A stretch of DNA of 64,000 bases from Nisaea denitrificans DSM 18348 (GTDB taxonomy: Bacteria > Pseudomonadota > Alphaproteobacteria > Thalassobaculales > Thalassobaculaceae): NCBI RefSeq assembly GCF_000426505.1, contig NZ_AUFM01000011.1, positions 1,178,001-1,242,000 on the forward strand, read 5' to 3'. Below the pieces are notes generated by a model that ran no database searches, was not told the origin of the DNA, and saw nothing but the letters and a program-made list of their open reading frames with translations. How positions within the stretch are numbered: the stretch's first letter is position 1; each line of letters starts with the position of its first letter. The position numbers and the translations under genes were made by a program. This document shows, piece by piece, positions 35,180 through 44,153 of the stretch.

Positions 35180-35890
35180 ATGACCCCTGAGGAAATCCGC
35201 GACCGGGTGCTGCATCGGGACGGACTGATCCTGGTCATCGACAAGCCTGCCGGACTACCCGTTCATGAGGGTCCCGGCAGCGGGGACAATCTCGAAGCCT
35301 ATTTCAAGCATCTGACATATGGCATCCAGCATACACCGGCACTCGGACACCGGCTGGACCGCGACACGAGCGGCTGTCTGGCCCTTGGGCGCAATCCAAA
35401 AGGATTGAAGAAGCTTGGAAAACTGTTCCGTGAAGGCCTTGTCGAGAAAACCTACTGGGCAATCACTCACGGAGCTCCAAAAGAGCCGGACGGCCGCATT
35501 GAACTGCCGCTGCGAAAAGTCAGCAGCAAGGACAAGGGCTGGCGCATGGTGGTGGATCGGAAAGACGGCCAGGAGAGCGTCACCGACTATCGGGTCGTGA
35601 GCGCTGCGGACGGTATGAGCTTCATCGAATGCTTCCCGCGCACCGGCCGGACACACCAGATCCGCGTCCATCTCGCCGCCATCGGCTGCCCGATCGTCGG
35701 AGATCCGCTCTATGGCACGGCGCAGGATGGAGAAGAGCCTCTGCAACTCCACTCCCGGGCTCTGCGCCTGCCGATGCAACAGAGCAAACCACCGGTCTAT
35801 GCGGAAGCACCGCCGCCGCCCCATATGGCTCCCTATCTGGAACGCCTCAGAACAGGTCTGGATATGGAACCGGGCCGGGGTGACAAATAA
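35180..35890 (+). CDS. RluA-family RNA pseudouridine synthase
   Basis: The 236-residue protein isomerises uridine in rRNA or tRNA. The catalytic motif is HRLDRDTSG (57-65) with Asp60 as the nucleophile. Flanking marks are LVIDKPAGLPVHEG (18-31), EKTYWAI, the FPRTGRTHQIRVHLAAIGCP segment and VGDPLYG. It lacks an N-terminal S4 domain, which puts it with the short RluA type. The ATG at 35180 follows GAAAGG. The target position cannot be predicted. It is followed by a small unknown gene 52 bases on. Confidence 0.93.
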   Translation: MTPEEIRDRVLHRDGLILVIDKPAGLPVHEGPGSGDNLEAYFKHLTYGIQHTPALGHRLDRDTSGCLALGRNPKGLKKLGKLFREGLVEKTYWAITHGAPKEPDGRIELPLRKVSSKDKGWRMVVDRKDGQESVTDYRVVSAADGMSFIECFPRTGRTHQIRVHLAAIGCPIVGDPLYGTAQDGEEPLQLHSRALRLPMQQSKPPVYAEAPPPPHMAPYLERLRTGLDMEPGRGDK

Positions 35891-35942
35891 GGTCGTGGCG
35901 GATATGGTGGCTCATCAGGCTCAAAGCCGAGGGAAAAGATCC

Positions 35943-36248
35943 ATGGACATCAAAAGCACCGTTGCCTCCCAGAGTATCGCGAGCACGCAGGCCAAGCCTG
36001 TCCAGCGCAACGACGGTCCGCAGGCCCCGGGTCAGCCCCAGGGAACGGCGGGTGCCGTGTCCGTATCCGTACCCGGTGAAAGTCAGAAAGCGTCTGAGCT
36101 TGGCGAGAGCGTGAACGATAATCTTTCCAGCGAAGATGCGCTCGCGCTTGCCGGAAGCATTGCCGAACAACTTGCCAACCTGCCGAGTGACACCGGGATC
36201 GTCAGCAACCCGGCGCTGCTTGAGGAAGCGGCACGCGGCGTCAGCTAG
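35943..36248 (+). CDS. Small hypothetical protein
   Basis: The 101-residue protein begins at an ATG preceded by GAGGGAAAAG and ends before a strong terminator, so it is likely translated. It has a low-complexity Gln/Pro/Gly/Ser N-terminal half and a helical C-terminus with SSEDALALAGSIAEQLANLP. No signal peptide or membrane segment is seen. The pattern is reminiscent of small flagellar or secretion-linked proteins, but I do not recognise a family. Confidence 0.6.
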   Translation: MDIKSTVASQSIASTQAKPVQRNDGPQAPGQPQGTAGAVSVSVPGESQKASELGESVNDNLSSEDALALAGSIAEQLANLPSDTGIVSNPALLEEAARGVS

Positions 36249-36293
36249 GGCTCGCAAATCTTTTAGGGACCCGGACTTGGGTCTCAGAGTATG

Positions 36294-36320
36294 GGGCGCC
36301 TGTCGGCGCCCTTTTATTTT
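36294..36320 (+). terminator. Rho-independent terminator
   Basis: GGGCGCC (36294-36300) pairs with GGCGCCC (36305-36311) around TGTC, followed by TTTTATTTT. It ends the transcript of the small gene and possibly of the pseudouridine synthase gene. Confidence 0.92.
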
Positions 36321-36361
36321 GCTTTCAATGCCAACTGTCAGAACGATCTGAGAAAACCGGC

Positions 36362-36580
36362 TCAGGCGGCCTCGTCCTTGGTTCCGGTTCCCTCGTTCGG
36401 CTGGGAAGTTTCTTCCGCCCCGGCAAAGGCTGCCGCGATCCGGCTACTATAGAGGCCAGTCGGATACATCCGGAAATCCCCCTCGAAAAGCTTGATCAGA
36501 TCAAGCTTTTCCCATCCCTTCGCCGCAGACGGCGAGCTTACGATGCCGGGAGCCGAATCTCTGTAGGTAACAGCTTTCAC
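36362..36580 (-). CDS. Small hypothetical protein with internal DNA palindrome
   Basis: The 72-residue frame starts at GTG 36580, which has AAAGGA 8 bases upstream; an in-frame TTG ten codons earlier is less likely. The product has no recognised family. It has a WEKLDLIKLFEGDFRMYPTG middle and an acidic, Ala-rich tail. A perfect palindrome of 13-bp arms lies within it (36485-36511). The gene is convergent with the terminator of the previous unit and next to a membrane-protein gene on the same strand. Confidence 0.5.
   Translation of the reverse strand: MKAVTYRDSAPGIVSSPSAAKGWEKLDLIKLFEGDFRMYPTGLYSSRIAAAFAGAEETSQPNEGTGTKDEAA
36485..36511. repeat. Perfect 13+1+13 palindrome
   Basis: GAAAAGCTTGATC and GATCAAGCTTTTC are exact reverse complements around a single A. 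It lies inside the small hypothetical gene and encodes EKLDLIKLF. It contains two HindIII-like AAGCTT cores and could be a protein-binding site or hairpin. Confidence 0.8.
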
Positions 36581-36645
36581 GATTACGTTCCTTTGCTGGA
36601 TGATACGCAATCATCTCCAGCAAGAAGCGTGCCCAGTGCTGTTAA

Positions 36646-37155
36646 CTAAAAATGCGGCCAGAGCATCCGGGAGACGGCAAAAGTCGCCATTTCCACATAG
36701 AGCAACATGAAGCCGAGCATGATGTAGCGATGCACATCGCTGGTGAATCGCGATTTCTGCGCCATTGCGGTGCGGGTCAGCTCCCCCAGATGGGCACGCA
36801 TGAAAGCCTGTTTCTTGGCTTCGGAGCCTTGCCAGCTCTGCAGCATCAGGATCGTGCCGACAGTCGCCAGACTGAAAAGCCAGACAAGGTAGAACAGGAA
36901 CTTGATCAGGCTGACATCGCCCCAGCGGAGCCAGACACCGACCGCCACCACACCGACGCATAGCGCCGAAAAGTAGATCAGCGTGTGCCATTGCTGTGCC
37001 TTGGCGAAACGTATGTTCTCCGAGGCGTCGGTATAGAGGGCAAGAAACTCCTGCCGGGTATCGGAATCGATGTCCGGATGAGTGTCATGATGCGCAGCCG
37101 CTCGCCGCACGCGTTTCGGGTCCTGTGGGTCCGCTCTGGACAGTCCATCAGCCAT
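36646..37155 (-). CDS. Hypothetical membrane protein
   Basis: The 169-residue protein has a hydrophilic N-terminal region of about 55 residues. Two close transmembrane helices follow (about 57-75, LIYFSALCVGVVAVGVW, and 84-106, IKFLFYLVWLFSLATVGTIL). After an amphipathic segment comes a third helix near 146-163. No family is recognised. An N-terminal stretch before paired helices is typical of small inner-membrane proteins of unknown role. It sits between two other minus-strand genes. Confidence 0.65.
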   Translation of the reverse strand: MADGLSRADPQDPKRVRRAAAHHDTHPDIDSDTRQEFLALYTDASENIRFAKAQQWHTLIYFSALCVGVVAVGVWLRWGDVSLIKFLFYLVWLFSLATVGTILMLQSWQGSEAKKQAFMRAHLGELTRTAMAQKSRFTSDVHRYIMLGFMLLYVEMATFAVSRMLWPHF

Positions 37156-37205
37156 GGAAGATCCCTCCAGCCAGTCTGGCTTAGCGAATTATGCGCTTCC
37201 GTTCA

Positions 37206-37619
37206 TTATTGAATCAACTGTTTAGGGTCTAATGACGGACAGCGTTTCAGGATTATTTGCGTCTCTCCCTCCCGGATCAGCTCCGGCTCTCCGCCACGCT
37301 TGATCAGGTAGGTCCGCCGAGGCTCCGGCGCGGACCAGGTCAGAACCTGATCGACTTCAACCCGGTCACCGGATATCCGGTAGGTCGAGCGCCCCATCTT
37401 CAGGACCCGGTCGCCGGAGAGCGTGCCGTGCTTCGGCAGGGCGCGCACATAAATCCCCTGATGAAATACCATCACCGCCGTGCCGCTGCATTTCGCCCGC
37501 CCGTCCGGCCCGGCGATACCCCAGACACCCTCGACCTGCGATGCCGCTGAATGAGAGGCACGGGCCACCACGGCAAGCGTGAGGCAGAGCAAGAACGCCG
37601 CTCTCCGCACCCGTGCCAT
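37206..37619 (-). CDS. Secreted protein, DUF2147-like
   Basis: The 137-residue protein has a signal peptide (MARVRRAAFLLCLTLAVVAR, cleavage around residue 24-27). A small beta-rich domain follows, beginning VEGVWGIAGPDGRAKCSG, which resembles DUF2147-type periplasmic proteins. Two Cys residues (in AKCSG and KRCPS) could form a disulfide. The function is unknown. Its ATG is 3 bases after the stop of the gene next to it in the minus direction, the enoyl-CoA hydratase, whose end it faces in tandem. Confidence 0.6.
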   Translation of the reverse strand: MARVRRAAFLLCLTLAVVARASHSAASQVEGVWGIAGPDGRAKCSGTAVMVFHQGIYVRALPKHGTLSGDRVLKMGRSTYRISGDRVEVDQVLTWSAPEPRRTYLIKRGGEPELIREGETQIILKRCPSLDPKQLIQ

Positions 37620-37622
37620 GGC

Positions 37623-38396
37623 TCAGGCCGCGCCCTTCTTCTTGGCCAGGAAGGCCTGCATCATGGCCTGCGGCTCGCCAGTCTCGTAGGCGGCGGCAAA
37701 GGCTTCGATACCGGCCTCAATGGCTTCTTCCAGCGGCTCCTCTTCCCACACCTTCAACAGCTGCTTCTGGATGCGGATCGCCGCCGGGCCGGCCTTAGCA
37801 ATTTCCGTCGCCATATCCTCCGCGATCTCGAACAGCGAGTCAGACGTCACCATGCGCTCGACAAAGCCCCAATCGCGGGCCGTCCGGAGATCAATCGTGG
37901 CACCGGTATAGATCAAATAGGAGGCTTTTCCCCAGCCGATCAGCCGCGGCAACAGGGCCGCCTCGATAACCGACGGAATGCCGACCTTGACTTCCGGCAT
38001 ACCGAACTTGGCATTCTCTCCGGCAATCCGGATATCGCAGGCCGCCGCGACTTCCATGCCTGCACCGAGGCAGTAGCCGTCAATGGCGGCGATCACCGGC
38101 ACGCGGCATTCTCGGATCGCCTTCATCAGGCCGTGCAGGCCGGAAATGAAAGCTTCCGCACTGTCTGCGTCGCAGGCCGCCATCTCGTTGATATCGGCGC
38201 CGCCGATGAAGGCCTTATGCCCGGCACCGCGCAGGATCACGGCACGAATGGTATCGTCGTCGTCAAGCCCGGTGACAGCGGCAGTCAGCTCCTCAATCGC
38301 CGCCGAATTGACGATGTTGAGTTTCTGACTGTTGTCCCAGGTGATGGTGACAACAATCCCTGTGCCCAGTTCCTTGCGACCGATTTCAACCGGCAT
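37623..38396 (-). CDS. Enoyl-CoA hydratase/isomerase family protein
   Basis: The 257-residue crotonase-family protein shows AFIGGADINEMA (oxyanion loop) and IDGYCLGAGMEVAAACDIRI. It has the GMPEVKVGIPSVIEAALLPR stretch with Glu in the position used by hydratases. The ATG at 38396 has GGGAGA at 6 bases and lies inside the end of the CinA-like gene, whose stop is 8 bases further on, so the genes are translationally coupled. The second paralog in the window (4926-5717) has a different neighbourhood. Substrate unknown. Confidence 0.92.
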   Translation of the reverse strand: MPVEIGRKELGTGIVVTITWDNSQKLNIVNSAAIEELTAAVTGLDDDDTIRAVILRGAGHKAFIGGADINEMAACDADSAEAFISGLHGLMKAIRECRVPVIAAIDGYCLGAGMEVAAACDIRIAGENAKFGMPEVKVGIPSVIEAALLPRLIGWGKASYLIYTGATIDLRTARDWGFVERMVTSDSLFEIAEDMATEIAKAGPAAIRIQKQLLKVWEEEPLEEAIEAGIEAFAAAYETGEPQAMMQAFLAKKKGAA

Positions 38397-39174
38397 TCTC
38401 TGTCTCCCCACTGTCTTCCGGGCGCGCATCAAACGGCTCGCCGCCAAACTCTCTGATCATTTGCCGGATTGCGTCGGCGACTTCCTCCAGCGCAGCCTCG
38501 TCCGTGCCGCGCGCTACCAGCGTGGTGCCGAACCCGCCAGCCCGGTAATAGGGGTAACTGCCAATCTCCACGTCAGGGAAGCGGTCCTGGATCGCACCAA
38601 GCGGAGCAGCGACCGTACCCTCCCCGATTGTGCAGCTGACGGAGCGGGATTTCATCTTGGTGCCGTGCTTCAAGATCGGCAGGAGTTCCAGCACCATCGC
38701 CTGGAACACGCTCGGCACGCCGGCCATGACATGCACGTTGCCGATGATGAAGCCCGGCGCGACCGAGACAACATTATCGATCAGCGTCGCCCCTTCCGGA
38801 GTCTCCGCCATCTTCTTCCGGGCCTCGTTGAATTCCCGGCCGATGGTTTCGTAATGCACCGCCATCCGCCGCATCGCTTCAGGATTACGGATCACCGGCT
38901 TGTTGAAGGCTGCGGCGATAGAGGCGCAGGTGATGTCATCATGGGTCGGGCCGATCCCGCCGGAGGTGAAGACATAGGTATAGGCCTCCGAGAGCGCCCG
39001 GGCCGCCGAGACGATTTCGCCCTCCTCGTCCCGCACCACCCGGACTTCGGAAAGCCGGATACCGGTTTCGGTCAGCTTCTCGGCAAGGAAACCAAGGTTC
39101 TTGTCCTTAGTGCGTCCGGACAGGATTTCGTTACCGATGATAAGGAAGGCGGCAGTGACGGTTTCGTCTGACAT
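38386..39174 (-). CDS. CinA-type / MoaB-like molybdopterin-binding domain protein
   Basis: The 262-residue protein has the N-terminal half of CinA: LIIGNEILSGRTKDKNLGFL, then VFTSGGIGPTHDDITCASIA (about 68-87), then GFIIGNVHVMAGVPSVFQAM. It lacks the C-terminal CinA deamidase domain, which in many alphaproteobacteria is a separate gene. Proteins of this type are annotated competence/damage-inducible protein A, and the domain binds molybdopterin or pyridine-nucleotide-related substrates. It is divergent from sfsA and coupled to the following enoyl-CoA hydratase. Confidence 0.9.
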   Translation of the reverse strand: MSDETVTAAFLIIGNEILSGRTKDKNLGFLAEKLTETGIRLSEVRVVRDEEGEIVSAARALSEAYTYVFTSGGIGPTHDDITCASIAAAFNKPVIRNPEAMRRMAVHYETIGREFNEARKKMAETPEGATLIDNVVSVAPGFIIGNVHVMAGVPSVFQAMVLELLPILKHGTKMKSRSVSCTIGEGTVAAPLGAIQDRFPDVEIGSYPYYRAGGFGTTLVARGTDEAALEEVADAIRQMIREFGGEPFDARPEDSGETENAG

Positions 39175-39243
39175 GATCGACCGGGATTGCTATGACGGAA
39201 AAGGAAAATAGAGCCCCGGAAACATGGAACAACGGACGCCCCT

Positions 39244-39960
39244 ATGCAACTTCCGTCGCCGCTGTATGAAGGCACCCTGATCCAGCGCTACAAGCGCTTT
39301 CTCGCCGATGTCCGGCTGCTGGACGGAACGGAGGTGACGGCCCACTGTCCCAATCCGGGTGGCATGATCGGCCTGAAGGACCCAGGCTCCCGGGTCTGGC
39401 TCTCCAAATCGGACAATCCGAAACGCAAGCTCGCCTATACTTTCGAGCTTATCGAGACGTCCGGCGGCCTTGTCGGTATCAACACCGGCCATCCGAACGC
39501 CATCGTCGAGGAAGCTGTGCGGGACGGCACCATCACCGAACTCTCCGGATACGAAAGCCTCCGGCGCGAAGTGAAGTATGGCGAAAATTCCCGGATCGAC
39601 CTCTATCTCGAGGATCCCGCGAAGGGCATTTGCTACGCCGAAGTGAAGAACGTTCACCTGAAGCGCGACGATGGCCCGAACCCCGGCGCCGCCGAGTTTC
39701 CGGACGCCGTCACCAAGCGCGGAGCCAAACATCTGGTCGAACTCGGCAACGAAGTCGCCAGGGGGAATAGAGCTATCATGGTCTATCTGGTGCAGCGCAT
39801 GGACTGCGACCGGTTCTGCATCGCCGAGGATATCGACCCCGGCTATGCCGAGGCATTGCGGGTCGCGCGCAAGGCCGGTGTCGAGGCGATCTGCTACGAC
39901 ACGTCAATCACCACCGAGGCTATTTCAGTCCGCCGCCAACTTCCCATTGTCTGGCCCTGA
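39244..39960 (+). CDS. sfsA: SfsA, DNA/RNA nuclease
   Basis: The 238-residue protein matches SfsA (sugar fermentation stimulation protein A), a nucleic-acid-binding family with a restriction-nuclease-like fold. Motifs are [13 protein letters not shown] (about 33-45), GVNTGHPN-like [12 protein letters not shown], and [20 protein letters not shown]. The last carries the D...E-x-K nuclease-type residues. The ATG follows within 5 bases of ACGCCCCT; the ribosome site is weak. It is the first gene of a short plus-strand run with map and radC. Confidence 0.93.
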   Translation: MQLPSPLYEGTLIQRYKRFLADVRLLDGTEVTAHCPNPGGMIGLKDPGSRVWLSKSDNPKRKLAYTFELIETSGGLVGINTGHPNAIVEEAVRDGTITELSGYESLRREVKYGENSRIDLYLEDPAKGICYAEVKNVHLKRDDGPNPGAAEFPDAVTKRGAKHLVELGNEVARGNRAIMVYLVQRMDCDRFCIAEDIDPGYAEALRVARKAGVEAICYDTSITTEAISVRRQLPIVWP

Positions 39961-40067
39961 CGGCGTTTTCCGGGCCGGATTGACTTGACGCTCGCGCCCT
40001 CGGGTCGCATTTATGGCAGACACATTTACTGACATTGCCCGGCCCGCGCCGCGCACTTTGGAACAGC

Positions 40068-40886
40068 ATGCAAGATCCTTCACTCGCCCAGGATGAGAAT
40101 TACCGCGCCATCAAGCTGCACGGCCCGCTCGACTTTCAGGGCATGCGCCTGGCCGGACGCCTGGCTGCGGAAACGCTCGATTTCATCACGCCACATGTCA
40201 AACCGGGTGTGACCACCGAGGAGCTGGACCAGCTCTCCCACGACTTCATTCTGGAGCATGGCGCGACCCCGGCACCGCTTGGCTACAAGGGCTTTCCGAA
40301 GTCGATCTGCACCTCGATCAATCATGTTGTCTGTCATGGCATTCCCGGCCCCCGGAAACTGGAAAACGGCGATATCCTCAACATCGACGTCACCGTTATC
40401 CTGAATGGCTGGCACGGCGACACCAGCCGGATGTACGGCGTCGGCAAGGTCGGCGTGAAGGCGCGCCGGCTGATGGACATAACCTACGAAAGCCTGATGC
40501 GCGGCATTGCCGTGGTGAAGCCGGGTGCAACGCTCGGCGACATTGGTTACGCGATCCAGACCTATGCCGAGGGCGAACGCTGCTCCGTGGTGCGCGATTT
40601 CTGCGGCCATGGCCTCGGCCGGACCTTCCATGCTGCGCCGAGCGTGCTGCATTACGGCGAGAAAGGCACCGGCCCGATCCTGCAGGAAGGCATGTTCTTC
40701 ACCATCGAGCCGATGATCAATGACGGCAAATACGCCGTGAAGATTCTGCCGGACGGCTGGACAGCCGTGACCCGCGACCGTTCCCTCTCCGCCCAGTTCG
40801 AGCATTCGATCGGTGTGACGGCAGACGGCTGCGAAATCTTCACGGAGTCCCCCAAGGGCTATACCAAGCCGCCCTACGCGGACTGA
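40068..40886 (+). CDS. map: Methionine aminopeptidase, type I
   Basis: Map removes the initiator Met from new proteins in the cytosol. The 272-residue length is normal. The metal ligands are visible: the Asp pair in NIDVTVILNGWHGDTSRMY, the His in GHGLGRTFH, and Glu residues in TIEPM and FEHSIGV. The substrate-pocket segment ICTSINHVVCHGIP is present. The ATG at 40068 is preferred over a TTG upstream. It lies 107 bases after sfsA and before radC, a frequent alphaproteobacterial order. Confidence 0.96.
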   Translation: MQDPSLAQDENYRAIKLHGPLDFQGMRLAGRLAAETLDFITPHVKPGVTTEELDQLSHDFILEHGATPAPLGYKGFPKSICTSINHVVCHGIPGPRKLENGDILNIDVTVILNGWHGDTSRMYGVGKVGVKARRLMDITYESLMRGIAVVKPGATLGDIGYAIQTYAEGERCSVVRDFCGHGLGRTFHAAPSVLHYGEKGTGPILQEGMFFTIEPMINDGKYAVKILPDGWTAVTRDRSLSAQFEHSIGVTADGCEIFTESPKGYTKPPYAD

Positions 40887-40963
40887 TCTCCCTACCGGCC
40901 GAAAAAACACACCCGCCCCTTCCATGATCATTTCAGTGAGTGATCGAAGGGGAGGCTTCATTC

Positions 40964-41656
40964 GTGCCACGGGACCTAGTGAGTCCGGACTTCAATTCCG
41001 GACACCGGCGCCGGCTCCGGGAACGTTTTCTGAAATCCGGCCCGGACACTATCGCGGATTATGAGCTGCTAGAGCTGGTGCTGTTTCAGTCCCGGCCGCG
41101 CGGGGATGTAAAGCCTCTCGCCAAGTCCCTGCTGGAACGGTTTGGCAGCTTTGCCGAAACCATCTCCGCGCCGGCGGAAGACCTGATGAAGGTCCGCGGC
41201 GTCGGGGAGAGCACGGCGATTGCCCTCACAAGTATCCGTGCCGCCGCTGTGAGGCTGATGCGGGAGGAGGTCCAGGAACGCGCCGTCGTCTCCTCCTGGG
41301 ATCAGCTGATTGCCTATTGCCGGGCGGCGATGGGATTCTCGAAACGCGAACAGTTTCGTGTGCTCTTCCTCGACAAGAAAAACCGGATTATCGCCGACGA
41401 GGTGCAGCAGGAAGGCACAGTCGATCACACGCCGGTCTATCCCCGCGAGGTGGTGGCACGCGCGCTCGATCTCGGAGCGACTGCGCTGATCCTTGTGCAT
41501 AACCATCCGAGTGGCGACACCACGCCGTCCAAGGCCGATATCGACATGACCGGCCAGATCCAGCGGGCAGCGTCAGCGCTCGGCATTGTGCTGCACGACC
41601 ACATCATCGTCGGCCGGGCCGCGCATACCAGTTTCAAGGCGCAAGGCCTGATATGA
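40964..41656 (+). CDS. radC: RadC-family JAMM protein
   Basis: The 230-residue protein has an N-terminal helix-hairpin-helix region (LMKVRGVGESTAIALTSIR) and a C-terminal JAMM metallo-domain with LVHNHPSGDTTPSKAD. It is a chromosomal radC homolog; the role in DNA repair is doubtful and the activity unknown. I selected GTG 40964, which has a perfect GGGGAGG site 8 bases away. A GTG eight codons upstream reads through that site. It follows map by 77 bases. Confidence 0.9.
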   Translation: MPRDLVSPDFNSGHRRRLRERFLKSGPDTIADYELLELVLFQSRPRGDVKPLAKSLLERFGSFAETISAPAEDLMKVRGVGESTAIALTSIRAAAVRLMREEVQERAVVSSWDQLIAYCRAAMGFSKREQFRVLFLDKKNRIIADEVQQEGTVDHTPVYPREVVARALDLGATALILVHNHPSGDTTPSKADIDMTGQIQRAASALGIVLHDHIIVGRAAHTSFKAQGLI

Positions 41657-41735
41657 GGGAATGAGGGTCAGCAAAGGCCCATTCTTCGCTTATCGGACGT
41701 TCATGGAACTGCCGTCAGGGCGGCCGCGACCGATG

Positions 41736-42989
41736 TCATCGGTCCCTGACTTCCCGGATGAAGCAGGCCGCCACCACTCCCGCAAGGCAACACCACGGCA
41801 GCACCTGTAGAGCGAAGCCGAACGTATCGAGGGAATAGACCCGGGCCCCGTCGACCAAGCGGCCGTCCCAGCCGAGATCAAGCAGATAGCCGATGGCTGG
41901 CTGTAGCACCGCACCGCTGCCAACCACGAAACTGTTGATGATGCCGAGCGTCGCGCTGTTAGCCCATGGCGGATTGTGCTCCCGTGCCACGGCGAAGCTC
42001 AACACCATGGTGGAAGAGCCGAAGCCCTGCATCACCAGAACCGCCTGCAGCAACGGCAGCGGCATCGCCGGAAACAGGATGGTCAGTGTGATGCCTGCCG
42101 TTGCCAGCAGGCCTCCCAGCACCATGAATGGGCGCCGCTTGCCGAGTTTGTCGGAGAGCCAGCCGCTGAGCGGAGCGCCGACACCCCAGCCGAAAAACAT
42201 GACAGACGCCAACGCCGCGGCCTCGGGTTTCGCCAGACCGCGCGCTTCCATGAAGAACGGCACGCCCCATAGGCCGCCGAATGCCAGCATGGAGCCGGTC
42301 ATGCCCACGCCGAATGCTGCCGCCAACCAGGTCTGGGAGTTGCTGAGCGCGCGTTTCACACCTTCCAGAAGCGGCCGGGACGGTTCCGTTCCGCCAGAGG
42401 GTTTGTCCCGGACCGTGAGGAACAGGCAAATTGTCAGAACGACACCGCCCATCGCGACCCACCAGTTCGTCTCGCGCCAGCCGATCTGCTCCACCGCATA
42501 GCCGAACGGCCCCTGCCCCAATACGCCGCCAAGCACGCCAAGCATCTGCGCGAGGCCACCCAACAGGGCAAAACGTCCCGGAAACCAGATGGCCGCCACC
42601 GACAAAGCGGCGACAAAGCTGCACGCGCAGCCGAGGCCGATCAGAAACCGTCCGAAATATGCCATCCAGAGCGTATCGGCCCCGGCAAACACCAGAACGC
42701 CGATAGTACAGATCGCCGCGGCTCCGGTCGCAAGGCGGCGTGCGCCGAGCCGGTCAATAGCGACACCGATCGGGATCTGGATGCCTGCATAGACGTAAAA
42801 ATAGACGGCGGAGAGATTACCCAGAATCGCACCGCCAACCGCGAATTCACGCATCAGGTCATCGACCATGACGGACGGCGATACCCGGAGCACGAAGGCG
42901 TAGAGGAAGAATACCGAGGCAAACAGCCAGCCGGCAAGCAGCAGCGCGCGGGAAGGAGAAAAAGCAGGAGACTTGGCTTCGGCGGTCAC
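41736..42989 (-). CDS. MFS transporter
   Basis: The 417-residue protein has about twelve transmembrane helices. Marks of the major facilitator superfamily are the GVAIDRLGARRLATG loop between helices 2 and 3, the RFLIGLGCACSFVAALSVAA helix, and GWLSDKLGKRRPFMVLGG in the second half. It resembles the NarK/OPA-like and D-galactonate-type transporters that take up organic acids, without a clear ligand. It starts at GTG 42989 with GGAGTC 8 bases upstream. It is divergent from the aminotransferase gene, and a 79-base gap separates it from radC. Confidence 0.9.
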   Translation of the reverse strand: MTAEAKSPAFSPSRALLLAGWLFASVFFLYAFVLRVSPSVMVDDLMREFAVGGAILGNLSAVYFYVYAGIQIPIGVAIDRLGARRLATGAAAICTIGVLVFAGADTLWMAYFGRFLIGLGCACSFVAALSVAAIWFPGRFALLGGLAQMLGVLGGVLGQGPFGYAVEQIGWRETNWWVAMGGVVLTICLFLTVRDKPSGGTEPSRPLLEGVKRALSNSQTWLAAAFGVGMTGSMLAFGGLWGVPFFMEARGLAKPEAAALASVMFFGWGVGAPLSGWLSDKLGKRRPFMVLGGLLATAGITLTILFPAMPLPLLQAVLVMQGFGSSTMVLSFAVAREHNPPWANSATLGIINSFVVGSGAVLQPAIGYLLDLGWDGRLVDGARVYSLDTFGFALQVLPWCCLAGVVAACFIREVRDR

Positions 42990-43143
42990 GCGGCAGACTC
43001 CGTAAACGAGACTTTCGCCGATGTCAGTGACATGACGCCATGGTCATGGTCAATCATCCGCATAGCAGGACAGCCGCATTGAATTGTCATCAGTCCGTCA
43101 GCACGACACACTTCCTCCCGGCAACATCGGATACGAGGATTTC

Positions 43144-44079
43144 ATGCATAACAACGGCTCGGATGAACGCAAGACCACGCACGATGCAGAAGACGACCCG
43201 CGTAACCAGGACATCAAGATATACATAAACGGAGATCTGGCTCCGCGCGCCCATGCTGTTGTTTCCGTTTACGATTCCGGCTTCATGCTGGGTGATGGCA
43301 TGTGGGAGGGAATGCGGCTGCACAATGGCAAATGGGTGTTCTTCGAAGAGCACATGGACCGGCTTTTCGAAAGCTGCAAGGCGGTCTCCCTCGATATCGG
43401 CATGGACCGCGCCGGCATCCGCGCCGCCATGGATGCAACCGTGGCGGCCAATCAAATGCAGACTGACGTGCATTGCCGCCTGATGATCACACGCGAGATC
43501 AAGGCGCGGCCATTCCAGCATCCCTCCCTCTCCCGCAGCGGGCCGACAATCGTGATCATCCTGGAGCATTCGAAACCCGCCAGTGCCTTGCACCAGCGCG
43601 GAATCCGGCTGGCCACTGTTCCCCAAGTCAGAGGACTGCCGCACTCCCAGGACCCGAAACTGAATTCACATTCGAAGCTGAATTGCGTCATCGCCTGCCT
43701 GCAGGCCGAACAGGCTGGCGCCGATGAAGGGCTGATGCTGGACCCGCACGGCTTCGTCAACACGACGAACGCCTGCAATTTCTTCATCGTCCGACGCGGC
43801 GAGGTCTGGACCTCGACCGGAGACTATTGCATGAACGGCGTCACCCGGCAGAAGGTCATCAACCTGTGCCGGCAAAACGATATCCCCGTCTTTGCAAAGA
43901 ACTTCTCGCTGGTGGATTGCCATGGTGCCGACGAGGCCTTTCTGACCGGCTCCTTTGGTGGCCTTACACCCGTCGCAGAGATCGATGGCAAACCGGTCGG
44001 CTCCGGCGGGTTTCCCGGACCAATGACCAGTGAACTGCAAACCCACTACGCAGCGCGCATTGAAGAATATGCCGCTTAA
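43144..44079 (+). CDS. Class IV aminotransferase (BCAT/DAAT-like)
   Basis: The 311-residue fold-type IV PLP enzyme is related to branched-chain and D-amino acid aminotransferases. It shows VSVYDSGFMLGDGMWEGMRL (about 38-57), the likely PLP lysine in NSHSKLNCVIA, and the EGLMLDPHGFVNTTNACNFF segment that binds the cofactor phosphate. MNGVTRQKVINLCRQ and EAFLTGSFGGLTPV follow. The ATG at 43144 has GAGGAT before it. An N-terminal 30-residue hydrophilic extension is unusual. The substrate is unknown, and aminodeoxychorismate lyase is a further alternative. Confidence 0.88.
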   Translation: MHNNGSDERKTTHDAEDDPRNQDIKIYINGDLAPRAHAVVSVYDSGFMLGDGMWEGMRLHNGKWVFFEEHMDRLFESCKAVSLDIGMDRAGIRAAMDATVAANQMQTDVHCRLMITREIKARPFQHPSLSRSGPTIVIILEHSKPASALHQRGIRLATVPQVRGLPHSQDPKLNSHSKLNCVIACLQAEQAGADEGLMLDPHGFVNTTNACNFFIVRRGEVWTSTGDYCMNGVTRQKVINLCRQNDIPVFAKNFSLVDCHGADEAFLTGSFGGLTPVAEIDGKPVGSGGFPGPMTSELQTHYAARIEEYAA

Positions 44080-44153
44080 GTGCCCGGGCTTGGGCAACCA
44101 AGTATTAATATACTCTCTGTATATTCCACTTTGACTGACAAAGCGTCATCTTG

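Noticed and set aside
35943-36248. Naming the small protein a flagellar protein
   Set aside because: The amino-acid bias is only suggestive and no flagellar genes are in the window.
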